From contig NZ_JAFEMW010000004.1 of the NCBI RefSeq assembly GCF_016892625.1, forward strand, positions 1-64,000: 64,000 nt of DNA, read 5' to 3'. A program made the translations under genes and the position numbers. Under the pieces are notes generated by a model. That model saw only the letters and a program-made list of their open reading frames with translations. It searched no databases and had not been told where the DNA came from. Position 1 is the first letter of the stretch. Every line of letters starts with the position of its first letter. The DNA comes from Brevibacterium sp. RIT 803. Its GTDB lineage: Bacteria; Actinomycetota; Actinomycetes; Actinomycetales; Brevibacteriaceae. Shown one piece after another: positions 18,171 to 26,692 of this stretch.

Positions 18171-18713
18171 TTACTTGGTTTCTTCGGCGCTTTCGTCGGT
18201 TGCTTCTTCAGCGACCTCTTCGGTTGCGGCCGAGTCGGCTGCGTCCTCGGTGGTCTCTGCAGGAGCCTCTTCGACGACCTCTTCGCTTGTGTTCTCCGTT
18301 GCTGCGGTCTCGGTGGCCTGCTCGGCTTCCTTCACAGTTGCCTGCTTCGGCGAGTAGGGCTCGAGGACCAGTTCGATGACGGCCATCGGCGCATTGTCAC
18401 CGGCACGAGGACCGATCTTGGTGATACGTGTGTATCCACCGGGACGCTCGGCCATGGTTTCGGCGATCGAAGTGAACAGCTCGTGCACGATCGACTTGTC
18501 GCCAATCTTTCCGAGCACGCGACGACGGGCGGCGAGGTCGCCCTTCTTCGCTGCGGTGATCATACGCTCCGCAACCGGACGCAGGCGCTTGGCCTTGGTC
18601 ACGGTCGTGGTGATCTTCTTGTGCTCGAACAGGGCAGCAGCCATGTTATTGAGCATCATGCGCTCGTGTGTTGGGGAGCCTCCGAGACGAGGACCCTTGG
18701 TTGGGGTTGGCAT
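18171..18713 (-). CDS. rplQ: 50S ribosomal protein L17 with long acidic tail
   Basis: The first roughly 120 residues are a normal L17 ([20 protein letters not shown], then [20 protein letters not shown]). The remaining 60 or so, from about residue 122, are an Ala/Glu/Thr-rich acidic tail ending ESAEETK, which should be disordered. Bacterial L17 is about 120 residues; tails of this sort are seen in actinobacteria but vary. It sits last in the operon after rpoA. No truA follows, unlike in many relatives. Confidence 0.96.
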   Translation of the reverse strand: MPTPTKGPRLGGSPTHERMMLNNMAAALFEHKKITTTVTKAKRLRPVAERMITAAKKGDLAARRRVLGKIGDKSIVHELFTSIAETMAERPGGYTRITKIGPRAGDNAPMAVIELVLEPYSPKQATVKEAEQATETAATENTSEEVVEEAPAETTEDAADSAATEEVAEEATDESAEETK

Positions 18714-18736
18714 AGTGTCTTACTCCTAGGTCTTAA

Positions 18737-19735
18737 TCAGTACTGTTCGTCTTCGACGTAGGACTGGTCCTCATCAACGAGACCGGGTTCGAACCCGGCG
18801 GGACTGTCCTTGAGGCTCAGACCCAGCTCATTGAGCTTGGCCTTCACTTCGTCGATCGACTTCGAACCAAAGTTGCGGATATCCATCAGATCGGCTTCGC
18901 TGCGGGCAACGAGTTCGCCGACGGTGTGGATTCCTTCGCGCTTGAGGCAGTTGTAGGAGCGCACGGTCAGATCGAGATCCTCGATAGCCAGTGCCAGATC
19001 GGCAGCCAGAGCTGCGTCAACCGGCGAGGGTCCGATCTCGATGCCTTCGGCTTCGACGTTGAGTTCCCGAGCCAGGCCGAAGAGTTCGACCAGTGTCTTA
19101 CCCGCAGATGCAATCGCATCGCGTGGGGTCATCGACGGCTTGGTCTCAATGTCGAGCACCAGGCGATCAAAGTCGGTGCGCTGCTCGACACGAGTGGCCT
19201 CGACCTTGTAGGTGACCTTGAGAACCGGCGAGTAGATCGAGTCAACGGGGACCCGACCGATCTCTGCATCCGCATTCTTGTTCTGAGCGCTCGAAACGTA
19301 TCCGCGTCCACGTTCGATGGTCAGCTCCATGTCCAGACGGCCCTCACCATTCAACGTGGCGATATGCAGATCTGGGTTATGGATCTCAACTCCGGCAGGA
19401 GCAGAGACATCGGCGGCAGTCACGGTGCCGGGGCCCTGCTTGCGCAGGTAGGCAACGACCGGTTCATCGAATTCCGAGGACACGACCAGGGACTTCAGGT
19501 TGAGGATGAACTCAGTGACATCCTCCTTGACTCCTGGAACGGTGCTGAACTCGTGAAGCACACCGTCGATCCGAATGGATGTGACGGCGGCACCTGGAAT
19601 CGACGACAGCAGGGTACGACGAAGCGAGTTGCCGAGGGTGTAGCCGAATCCTGGCTCAAGTGGTTCGATGGCGAACCGTGAGCGATTCTCGGAGACGACT
19701 TCTTCCGTGAGCGTTGGGCGCTGTGCAATGAGCAC
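18737..19735 (-). CDS. rpoA: RNA polymerase alpha subunit
   Basis: 332 residues: N-terminal dimerisation and assembly domain (ETRSRF-like start, then [22 protein letters not shown]), linker, and C-terminal DNA/activator-binding domain (about 250-315) with [15 protein letters not shown] and [16 protein letters not shown]. The start is GTG 19735 after AAAGGAAG. It sits between rpsK and rplQ. rpsD, which often separates rpsK and rpoA, is absent. Confidence 0.97.
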   Translation of the reverse strand: MLIAQRPTLTEEVVSENRSRFAIEPLEPGFGYTLGNSLRRTLLSSIPGAAVTSIRIDGVLHEFSTVPGVKEDVTEFILNLKSLVVSSEFDEPVVAYLRKQGPGTVTAADVSAPAGVEIHNPDLHIATLNGEGRLDMELTIERGRGYVSSAQNKNADAEIGRVPVDSIYSPVLKVTYKVEATRVEQRTDFDRLVLDIETKPSMTPRDAIASAGKTLVELFGLARELNVEAEGIEIGPSPVDAALAADLALAIEDLDLTVRSYNCLKREGIHTVGELVARSEADLMDIRNFGSKSIDEVKAKLNELGLSLKDSPAGFEPGLVDEDQSYVEDEQY

Positions 19736-19886
19736 GTGGGCTTCCTTTCAGCGAACATCCGCTATATGACGTTCGCACTGCACGTCATGGCCTAAAGCCA
19801 TGAAGAACGGTTCGGTTTATCTTGGAATCCGTTGTGCAACTGATGCCGGGGCTTGCCCCGTCATCGGTCGCAGATACACGGAAGGA

Positions 19887-20291
19887 TCAGCCGCGGCGGC
19901 GCTTGGTGGGACGGCAGCCGTTGAACGGAACTGGAGTGACATCCTGAATGGTGCCCAGTTCCAGACCGGCGGCCTGCAGCGAACGGATCGCGGTTTCGCG
20001 TCCCGAACCTGGTCCCTTGACGAAGACGTCGACCTTCTTGAGGCCGTGCTCCTGTGCGCGACGGGCAGCGGATTCCGCAGCCATCTGCGCGGCGTAAGGG
20101 GTCGATTTGCGCGAACCCTTGAAGCCGACCTCACCTGAAGAGGCCCAGGAGATGACAGCACCGGTCGGATCGGTGATCGACACGATGGTGTTGTTGAACG
20201 TTGACTTGATGTGTGCCTGGCCGGCAACGATATTCTTCTTGAGCTTGCGGCGAGGCTTGCGCACTGTAGCGGCGCGTGACTTGGGAGGCAT
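19887..20291 (-). CDS. rpsK: 30S ribosomal protein S11
   Basis: 134 residues, standard length. Signatures are [25 protein letters not shown] N-terminal strand, [20 protein letters not shown] and the C-terminal [16 protein letters not shown]11 lies in the platform near the E-site and the mRNA exit. It is 51 bases after rpsM in the same transcript, and 151 bases before rpoA with no recognisable gene in between. Confidence 0.97.
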   Translation of the reverse strand: MPPKSRAATVRKPRRKLKKNIVAGQAHIKSTFNNTIVSITDPTGAVISWASSGEVGFKGSRKSTPYAAQMAAESAARRAQEHGLKKVDVFVKGPGSGRETAIRSLQAAGLELGTIQDVTPVPFNGCRPTKRRRG

Positions 20292-20342
20292 GTGTTTTAC
20301 TCCTGATCGAGGTGGCTGATGCTGGTCAACCGGGTGAGCATG

Positions 20343-20711
20343 TTACTTCTTCTTACCGGCCACGGTGCGCTTCGGTCCCTTGCGGGTACGCGCATTCGTC
20401 TTGGTCCGCTGTCCGCGAACCGGCAGACCGCGGCGGTGACGCAGGCCTTCGTAGCTTCCGATCTCCACCTTGCGGCGAATGTCGGCAGCAACCTCACGTC
20501 GGAGGTCGCCCTCAACCTGGAATGTGCCCTCGATGAAGTCACGCAGCTGGACGAGCTCGGCATCGCTCAAGTCCTTCACACGGGTATCAGGGCTGATTCC
20601 CGTTTCCGTCAGGGTCTGGCGCGCACGGGTGCGGCCCACACCGTAGATATAAGTCAAGGCGACTTCCACGCGCTTTTCACGCGGAATGTCGACTCCGGCA
20701 AGTCGTGCCAT
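20343..20711 (-). CDS. rpsM: 30S ribosomal protein S13
   Basis: 122 residues. It starts [20 protein letters not shown], has the helix-hairpin-helix [11 protein letters not shown] and ends in a basic tail ([23 protein letters not shown]) that contacts P-site tRNA. It lies between rpmJ and rpsK, with 188 bases of spacer after rpmJ in which I see no further gene. Confidence 0.97.
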   Translation of the reverse strand: MARLAGVDIPREKRVEVALTYIYGVGRTRARQTLTETGISPDTRVKDLSDAELVQLRDFIEGTFQVEGDLRREVAADIRRKVEIGSYEGLRHRRGLPVRGQRTKTNARTRKGPKRTVAGKKK

Positions 20712-20899
20712 AGGTACTATCTCCTGTTGTAGTTCCGGAGGTGCTGATGCAGACCTGTCCTTGGTTTCCCAAAGTCCTCGGCCCCCGACCGAAGGTATCG
20801 TCCTGACACGGCCCTAAAGGCAGTGCAGATGGCGAGGTCTGCGCGGGTGTGGTGCTGCTGAAGCCCCTTGCGGGTGCCTCTGTCTGCTCGAAGAGCTGC

Positions 20900-21013
20900 T
20901 CAACCCTGGCGCTGTTTGTGACGCGGGTTGGAGCAGATGACGATGACCCGGCCGTGACGGCGGGTAATCTGGCAATTCTCGCAGATCTTCTTGACGCTTG
21001 GCTTAACCTTCAT
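20900..21013 (-). CDS. rpmJ: 50S ribosomal protein L36, zinc-binding form
   Basis: A 37-codon gene read directly from the minus strand: [20 protein letters not shown] at the start and ending NPRHKQRQG. Cys11, Cys14, Cys27 and His32 form the zinc ribbon, so this is the zinc-containing (C+) form. GGAAGGAAAA precedes the ATG. It sits in its usual position after infA and before rpsM. Zinc-type L36 is commonly paired elsewhere in the genome with a zinc-free copy under Zur control. Confidence 0.97.
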   Translation of the reverse strand: MKVKPSVKKICENCQITRRHGRVIVICSNPRHKQRQG

Positions 21014-21074
21014 GGTTTTTCCTTCTTCCGACCCTTACCCCTGCGCAGGGGCGGGTACGAATGATCGAAGATCC

Positions 21075-21296
21075 TTACTTGTAGCGGTAAACGATTCGCC
21101 CACGCGAAAGATCGTATGGAGACAGCTCCACGATGACCCGGTCCTCAGGGAGAATTCGAATGTAGTGCTGTCGCATTTTTCCTGAGATATGCGCAAGCAC
21201 CCTGTGCCCATTGCTCAGCTCAACCCGGAACGATGCGTTCGGGAGGGCTTCGACAACGGCGCCTTCGATCTCAATGACCCCTTCTTTTTTGGCCAT
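21075..21296 (-). CDS. infA: Translation initiation factor IF-1
   Basis: 73 residues forming one OB fold, with [32 protein letters not shown] and the C-terminal [12 protein letters not shown], all canonical. IF-1 binds the A-site of the 30S subunit. Here it heads the infA-rpmJ-rpsM-rpsK-rpoA-rplQ transcript, so its promoter should lie in the 274 bases before the MFS gene. The region holds AT-rich tracts but I cannot assign -35 and -10 boxes firmly. Confidence 0.97.
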   Translation of the reverse strand: MAKKEGVIEIEGAVVEALPNASFRVELSNGHRVLAHISGKMRQHYIRILPEDRVIVELSPYDLSRGRIVYRYK

Positions 21297-21570
21297 ATCG
21301 TTCGCTAACCTCGTATTCCCGCGAAAACTTCGCGTTCGACGTAATCGTGTATCGTCGATTCACCCCGACGACCCCATGGTCTGCGGTTCACCTCACCACA
21401 TGAAAAGTTGCGGATGGCAAATGCCGCCCACAACTGAAAAAGGGTGAGTTGAGTGAGAACAGACCAATCAACAACCCTACACTATGGCCGAAGATTCTTC
21501 CACACGGTGCTGGCTTACGGGAGTGAAGTCCCTTACAATCGATCACTCCCTCGCCGAGGTGGTCCCAGGT
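21297..21570. promoter_or_regulatory. Intergenic region with the infA operon promoter
   Basis: This 274-base spacer separates infA from the end of the MFS gene. It should contain the infA promoter and the MFS terminator. AT-rich stretches (for example around 21420-21470) stand out against the GC-rich surroundings, but I see no clear hairpin or gene. Confidence 0.4.
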
Positions 21571-22794
21571 TCAGGTCCTGTGTCGAGTTCCGTACCCGGC
21601 TCGGACGCTCACAATGACGGCGATCGCGAGCACGACGAGGCCCATTAGGGTGATCGATGCGAACCCACCGAAGGCCAGCAGCGGCCCGGACAGTGCCGCC
21701 AACGCGGCGGCCCCGAAGTTCATTCCTGCGTCTGAGAGTCCCTGCACCGACATCCGATGTGCGGGATCGATCTCTTTTGTCAGCAGGGTGGATCCAGCGA
21801 TGAGGCATGCGCTCCAGCCCAAGCCCAAGACGAACAGCGCCACAGACAGCCTGGTGAAGGATGACTCACCGAGCGCATCGATGAAGCCGAGGAGCAAGGA
21901 CACGGCGAACAGTCCGTGGCCGAGGAGAATCACCCGACCGGCGGAGTATCTGTCGGTGAGGTAGCCGAAGACCGGGGAGAGTCCGTACATGCCGAGGATA
22001 TGCCCGCCGATCGTGATGCCGATCAGCTCGAGGCCCAGTCCATGGTGGTCCATGTGAAGCGGTGTCATCACCATTGTTGCCACCATGATCATGTGCCCGG
22101 TGACCACGGACAGCAGCCCCATGAGCGCGCTCGGGGAACGTCTGATGGCCTGCCAGGTGCCACCTCGGCGAGGGGATGCCGGGGACTCATCCCGTGTGGC
22201 GGGTGTGAGTCGGCGCAGGAACAGGACGCTGAGGAGAGCAAGTGCGAAGCCTGCGATCGCGATGACGAACGGACCCGATAATGGGTCGAGATTCAGGACC
22301 CGGCCGAGCCCGGCACCGGGTCCGGAGAGGTTGGGCCCGATGACGGAGCCGATCGTCGTGGCCCAGACGACCACGGACATCGCTGAACCCTTGAGATGGT
22401 CGGGAGCTGCATCCGTGGCAGCATAGCGGCCCTGCAGCCCCGCGGCCGTCGCCGCCCCGAAACAGCCCATGCCGATGAAGAATGCGATGTCGATGCCGAA
22501 CAGGATCGCCAACACGATGAGAATGGCACCGCAGAGTGCAATCGCGTATGCGATGGCCAATGCCAGGCGCCGGCTTCTGCGTTCGGCCAGCTTCGCCAGT
22601 GGAACGGCAAGCAGCCCGGCACCGAGGATGGACGCAGTCTGCGCGAATCCGGCCAGCTCCGTGCGTCCAGTCAGACGCTCCGCGAGGATCCCGCCGACGG
22701 CGAACCCTGTTGCGATGCCGATGCCGGAGAACAGCTGCGCCAGACTCAGAGCCCATTGATTCCGGCGGAATACCGACTGCCGCTGTGCAGACAT
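21571..22794 (-). CDS. Major facilitator superfamily transporter
   Basis: A 407-residue protein with about 12 hydrophobic helices. MFS loop 2-3 is present as LAKLAERRSRRLALAIAYA, and the second half has GYLTDRYSAGRVILLG, the matching loop 8-9 motif. It resembles drug- or metabolite-export MFS proteins. ATG 22794 is chosen because AGGTGG lies about nine bases upstream; a GTG four codons earlier is too close to that site. It is divergent from the aminotransferase gene and has no linked regulator. Substrate unknown. Confidence 0.87.
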   Translation of the reverse strand: MSAQRQSVFRRNQWALSLAQLFSGIGIATGFAVGGILAERLTGRTELAGFAQTASILGAGLLAVPLAKLAERRSRRLALAIAYAIALCGAILIVLAILFGIDIAFFIGMGCFGAATAAGLQGRYAATDAAPDHLKGSAMSVVVWATTIGSVIGPNLSGPGAGLGRVLNLDPLSGPFVIAIAGFALALLSVLFLRRLTPATRDESPASPRRGGTWQAIRRSPSALMGLLSVVTGHMIMVATMVMTPLHMDHHGLGLELIGITIGGHILGMYGLSPVFGYLTDRYSAGRVILLGHGLFAVSLLLGFIDALGESSFTRLSVALFVLGLGWSACLIAGSTLLTKEIDPAHRMSVQGLSDAGMNFGAAALAALSGPLLAFGGFASITLMGLVVLAIAVIVSVRAGYGTRHRT

Positions 22795-22956
22795 CGCGAC
22801 CACCACCTCTCAATTGCCTCAATGACCGAGTCCGGACCCTGTCGCACGGTCCACTTTAGCCCGTGACCGTGCATGTCAGAACGGACCGCGCACGCGGCGG
22901 TTCCCCTGCTAGCGTGAAACCGGACAGTCTCGCAACGGCCAACGAAGGAGCATCAC

Positions 22957-24102
22957 GTGCAGGACCTGGATTCGATCTCAGAAGACTCACTCATCGCCAA
23001 AGGCGGACGCAAGTGGTCAAGCTTCCCGGGCAGCCTCGGCGCGTTCATCGCAGAGATGGACTTCGGTGTCGCACCGGGCGTGCGCCAGGCTCTGCGCGAG
23101 GTCGATGAGCGCGATCTCTTCGGCTATGCACCGCAGTCGATCGTCTCCGACCTCAAGTCGGCCACCTCGGCGTTCTGCGCCGAACGCTACGGCTGGCAGT
23201 TCTCGGACCAGCATGTCGAGCTCGCCAGCGATGTCATCGCAAGCTTCCTGGGCATCCTCACACACCTGACCCCGGCCGATACCCCGATCGTCCTTCCGAC
23301 GCCCGCCTACATGCCCTTCTTCGATGTCGCCGCGGTCACAGGACGAAAGCTCATCGAGGTGCCGATGATCCGGACCGAGACAGGCTGGTCCCTCGACCTC
23401 GATGCAGTCGATGCCGCTCTGGTGCCCGGGGCCACCCTGGTTCTGTGCAATCCCCATAATCCGATCGGGAAGGTGTACACGGAGACTGAACTTCTGGAGC
23501 TCGCCGAGGTGGTCGAGCGCAACAATGCGCGCGTGTTCTCCGATGAGATTCACGCACCTCTCGTCTACGAACCTGCCCGTCACATTCCCTATGCCAGCCT
23601 CAATGAGTCCACTGCCTCCCATACTGCGACGGCAACGGCTGCGTCGAAGGCGTTCAACATTCCCGGGCTCAAATGCGCGCAGCTCATCTTCACCAGTGCA
23701 GATGACCGCGCGATCTGGGCGAAGAAGGGCAGCTTCGTCTCGGGTGCGGCTTCGAACCCCGGCATCCTGGCCACCACAGCGGCGTACACTCAGTCGGGTG
23801 ACTGGCTGGCCGAGATCACCGCATATCTCAAGGGCAATCGTGAGCTTCTGACCGACCTCGTGGCCACACATCTGCCCAATGCCACGTTCCTCCCGCCCGA
23901 GGGCACCTACCTGGCGTGGTTGGATATGCGCGGATATGGACATGAGACCGGTCTTTCCGAACATTTCAATGACAGGGCCCACGTCGCGATCACCGAGGGG
24001 CGCTTGTGTGGTGAAGTCGGCGCAGGTCATATCCGATTCAACTTCGCGCTCCCGCGCCCCCTGCTCACCGAAGCGATCGCACGCATCGCCTCCGCGCTCT
24101 GA
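22957..24102 (+). CDS. PLP-dependent aminotransferase / C-S beta-lyase (MalY/PatB type)
   Basis: A 381-residue fold-type I PLP enzyme. Its opening (FPGSLGAFIAEMDFGVAPGV) matches the MalY/PatB pattern in which W/F-x-AEMDF precedes the cofactor domain. NPHNPIGKVYT and FSDEIHAPLVY are the PLP-ring contacts, and the Schiff-base Lys is in TAASKAFNIPGLKCA. MalY/PatB proteins cleave cystathionine and other C-S substrates, releasing thiols, and can also transaminate. The start is GTG 22957 with GAAGGAG eight bases upstream. A role in sulfur amino-acid breakdown is inferred; substrate cannot be read from sequence. Confidence 0.87.
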   Translation: MQDLDSISEDSLIAKGGRKWSSFPGSLGAFIAEMDFGVAPGVRQALREVDERDLFGYAPQSIVSDLKSATSAFCAERYGWQFSDQHVELASDVIASFLGILTHLTPADTPIVLPTPAYMPFFDVAAVTGRKLIEVPMIRTETGWSLDLDAVDAALVPGATLVLCNPHNPIGKVYTETELLELAEVVERNNARVFSDEIHAPLVYEPARHIPYASLNESTASHTATATAASKAFNIPGLKCAQLIFTSADDRAIWAKKGSFVSGAASNPGILATTAAYTQSGDWLAEITAYLKGNRELLTDLVATHLPNATFLPPEGTYLAWLDMRGYGHETGLSEHFNDRAHVAITEGRLCGEVGAGHIRFNFALPRPLLTEAIARIASAL

Positions 24103-24106
24103 TCGA

Positions 24107-24170
24107 GCACAGTGGACTCAGCCTGCACAGTGGACTCAGCCGGCACAGTGCTGACATCGGGCACAGTCGG
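24107..24170. repeat. Short 18-base tandem repeat after the aminotransferase gene
   Basis: GCACAGTGGACTCAGCC occurs at 24107 and again at 24125, followed by two shortened copies starting GCACAGT at 24143 and 24161. The array begins five bases after the aminotransferase stop and overlaps the 3' end of the minus-strand regulator fragment, whose stop codon lies inside a repeat unit. Confidence 0.7.
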
Positions 24171-24549
24171 TTCCGCTGTCCGGCAGCCACTCGATGAAGT
24201 CGAAGGCTGAACTCGAGCCAGCACGCTCCACGATCTGCTGGTCGAATCTCAGGTAGTACTCCAGGTTGCAACGGTCGATGAGTCTCCTGAAACGCACGGC
24301 AGGCTGGTCGGCCCCGACCAGCTCCGATGGAAGTATCGGATGCGTCATAACTGCTCGCGCGACCTGAAAACAGATGTCGAAGAACTTCACCAACGTCATC
24401 TCTGGGTGTCCACCACCCGGTCGGCTGCCATCCTGGCTCAGTGCACCCAGCTTGCTCTCAAGCGGTGGAAGCTCAAGAGTCGCGGACTCCACGTCGAAGG
24501 CTCGCGACGTCATTCGCTTTGCGGAGGCGATGTCCGCCGGCTCGATCAT
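24136..24549 (-). pseudogene. C-terminal part of a PaaX-like regulator, frame-shifted from its N-terminal part
   Basis: The 137-residue frame has the PaaX C-terminal pattern, best seen in THPILPSELVGADQPAVRFR, which parallels the DP-x-LP-x-ELLP-x-DWPG block of that family, followed by a helix. It begins with an ATG that overlaps the stop of the upstream frame (ATGA). Read upstream, its frame stays open for about 17 codons before a stop. The preceding frame supplies the DNA-binding half, so a single ancestral gene of about 270 residues seems broken here by a frameshift; a translationally coupled split protein is the alternative. It ends DCARCQHCAG, with three closely spaced cysteines encoded by the tandem repeat. 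Family assignment is moderate. Confidence 0.5.
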
Positions 24550-24914
24550 CGCGCATCCGCACCAGCCCGGCTCGACGACTGCCGGCAGCGGAACCGGCCG
24601 TCAAAAGTCGGTTCCGCGCGATCACCCGCGATGTCCATGAATCCGGCAAGTATGCGCGCACTCAATCCATAGATGGAGACTCGTCCGTGTCGCTCGCTGA
24701 CCAGAATATTGCGCTGAACCATCCGCACCAGCTGATTGTGCACGCTCGAGGACGAATAGCCGTGTTCGGCGAGGACTGAGACGTTCACAGGCCCGGGCAG
24801 GCCCTGAGCGCGCAGGCAGCCGAAGGCGGAGATGACGTCGAAGGCTAATCGGGTCAGACGATACAGATCGCCCACATCTTCCCGACGTTTCGTGTGATCG
24901 TGGACACCCGTCAT
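24546..24914 (-). pseudogene. N-terminal winged-helix part of a PaaX-like regulator
   Basis: The frame encodes a helix-turn-helix and wing: AFDVISAFGCLRAQGLPG, then SSSSVHNQLVRMVQRNILVS and ERHGRVSIYGLSARIL, like the PaaX N-terminal domain (an LFGDY-like helix, then V-x-x-x-x-x-R-M-V). PaaX proteins repress phenylacetate genes or regulate unrelated catabolic genes. I chose ATG 24914, which has GAGGATCTGGGC before it; ATG 24947 in the same frame has no site. The coding region stops just after a TFDGRFR stretch where PaaX proteins continue into their middle domain; the continuation is in another frame. No catabolic cluster is adjacent. Confidence 0.5.
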
Positions 24915-24922
24915 GCCCAGAT

Positions 24923-24934
24923 CCTCACGTGAGG
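24923..24934. promoter_or_regulatory. Palindrome CCTCACGTGAGG before the PaaX-like gene
   Basis: A perfect 12-bp palindrome nine bases upstream of ATG 24914 on the minus strand. It may be an autoregulatory operator; its right half also carries the GAGG that serves as ribosome binding site on the minus strand. Confidence 0.35.
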
Positions 24935-24992
24935 TCGCAAGGATCATGTCGAGCAGGCCTGCAAGACGGGCACAAGTACGAGGTGCAGTGTC

Positions 24993-25238
24993 TTGGACGA
25001 AAGAATCTACGAAAACAGCCAGCGGGCTTTCCAGACAGCACGCACCGCCGCAGTGCTGACCGGAGCGATCACGGCCTTCATCACCTTCGCCGCGTTGATG
25101 ATCGCTGGTTTCGGGATTCAGGACACTGTGGCATGGATGTTCGCGCTGAGTCTCATGTCAGCCTCGGCGCTGTTCATCAGCATGCACATCGTGACGACGA
25201 CTGACCTCAAGCGACAACAGGCGAGGCGCCAGATCTGA
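24993..25238 (+). CDS. Small two-helix membrane protein
   Basis: An 81-residue protein with two hydrophobic segments (about residues 20-42 and 46-66), a polar N-terminus (MDERIYENSQRAFQTAR) and a basic C-terminus (DLKRQQARRQI), predicting both ends in the cytoplasm. The start is TTG 24993 with GAGGTG eight bases upstream. I do not recognise a family. It is divergent from the PaaX-like fragments and converges with map, so it is probably a single-gene unit. Confidence 0.6.
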   Translation: MDERIYENSQRAFQTARTAAVLTGAITAFITFAALMIAGFGIQDTVAWMFALSLMSASALFISMHIVTTTDLKRQQARRQI

Positions 25239-25252
25239 TTCTTCGATCCGCT

Positions 25253-26089
25253 TCAGGCACCAGCCGGAGGCACAGGAATGATTCCGAAGGGTGCCAGACC
25301 AGCCACTCCCCCATCCTCAGCGGTGAGTACCCAGACTCCCCCATCATGCCTGGCAACGCTGTGCTCCCAATGGCTGGCTCGGGATCCGTCATCGGTCACG
25401 ATGGTCCAGTCGTCGGCCAGGGTGATAGTCTCGCTGCTGCCGGCGGTGAGCATGGGTTCGATCGCGAGGCACATTCCCGATCTGATCTTGGGACCGTTCG
25501 AACGCGCCCGATAGTTGAGAACCTCAGGCGGCATATGCATAGCCGTTCCGATGCCATGGCCTGTGAATTCCTCCACGAGTCCCAGATCGGGAGCTTCACG
25601 TGAGACGTGATCGTCGATGGCATCCCCGATGTCACTGACCTTGCTCCCTGCTGCGAACGCAGCAATGCCCACCCACATGGCCTTCTCCGTGGCGCGGGAC
25701 AGTGCGATGTCCGCCTCCGACCCAGCGGCGTCTCCGCCGATGATCATTGTGAAGGCGGAATCACCGTGGAACCCATCGACGATGGCTCCGCCATCGATGG
25801 ACACGAGGTCCCCGGACTCGAGGACCCGCTCGCCTGGTATGCCATGCACGATCTCCTCGTTCACGGAGATGCACACAACGGCGGGATACCCCTGATAGCC
25901 CAGGAAGTTGGACTGAGCCCCCGCCTCGGTGATCACGGATTCGGCGGCCGCATTCACCTCGGCGGTGGTCGCGCCCGGGACCGCTGCGGCGCGAGCGGCT
26001 TTCAGCACCTCGTTGGTGACTAGACCTGCCCGGCGCATCGTGACCAGCTGTTCAGGAGACTTCAGCTCGATCCGGGGACCGAAGATCAT
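25253..26089 (-). CDS. map: Methionine aminopeptidase
   Basis: A 278-residue type I enzyme. All five metal ligands are visible: Asp in VSIDGG, Asp in FHGDSAF, His in TGHGIGTAMH, Glu in LAIEPML and Glu in SHWEHSVA. It removes the initiator methionine from nascent proteins. Its start overlaps the adk stop as ATGA. secY-adk-map is a widely conserved order. A type I enzyme of this size lacks the N-terminal zinc-finger extension found in some actinobacterial paralogues. Confidence 0.96.
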   Translation of the reverse strand: MIFGPRIELKSPEQLVTMRRAGLVTNEVLKAARAAAVPGATTAEVNAAAESVITEAGAQSNFLGYQGYPAVVCISVNEEIVHGIPGERVLESGDLVSIDGGAIVDGFHGDSAFTMIIGGDAAGSEADIALSRATEKAMWVGIAAFAAGSKVSDIGDAIDDHVSREAPDLGLVEEFTGHGIGTAMHMPPEVLNYRARSNGPKIRSGMCLAIEPMLTAGSSETITLADDWTIVTDDGSRASHWEHSVARHDGGVWVLTAEDGGVAGLAPFGIIPVPPAGA

Positions 26090-26652
26090 CGAATGGAGTC
26101 GAGGATTCGGTCGGTGATCTCAGCGACTTCACCGAGTCCGTCGACCTGACGCAGGAGGCCGCGCTCGCGGTAGATATCAGTCAGAGGCTGAGTCTGCTCG
26201 GCGTAGACGTCCAGGCGGTGACGGATGACATCTTCATTGTCATCGCTGCGGCCTTCGGTCTGTGCGCGCGCCAAGAGTCGGGCGACGACCTCGTCGATAT
26301 CAGCGGTGAGTTCGACGACCTGCTCGATCTCATGGCCCTGAGCGGCGAGAATCCGATCGAGCTCGTCCACCTGTGCACTGGTGCGAGGGTAGCCGTCGAG
26401 GAGGAATCCCTCAGCGGCATCGTCCTGGCCCAGTCGATCGGCGACCATCGAGTTGGTCACCTCGTCGGGGACGTACTCGCCGGCGTCCATATAACGCTTG
26501 GCCAGATTGCCGAGTTCGGTCTCGCCCTTCACGTTCGCACGGAAGATGTCACCGGTCGAGATCGCCGGGACGTTCAGCGCCTCGGACAGTCGTGCGGCCT
26601 GGGTGCCTTTGCCGGCACCAGGTGGGCCGATCAGAATGATGCGTGAGCTCAT
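26086..26652 (-). CDS. adk: Adenylate kinase
   Basis: 188 residues, the short form without the long LID insertion or its zinc-binding cysteines. The P-loop is GPPGAGKGTQA, with the NMP-binding helix after STGDIFRAN and DGYPRTSAQVDEL in the middle. It equilibrates ATP and AMP with ADP. It lies between secY and map; its ATG has GGAAGGAAATA upstream. Confidence 0.97.
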   Translation of the reverse strand: MSSRIILIGPPGAGKGTQAARLSEALNVPAISTGDIFRANVKGETELGNLAKRYMDAGEYVPDEVTNSMVADRLGQDDAAEGFLLDGYPRTSAQVDELDRILAAQGHEIEQVVELTADIDEVVARLLARAQTEGRSDDNEDVIRHRLDVYAEQTQPLTDIYRERGLLRQVDGLGEVAEITDRILDSIR

Positions 26653-26692
26653 AAGGTATTTCCTTCCAATGGATTTCCGCGGCCTGGGTCAG

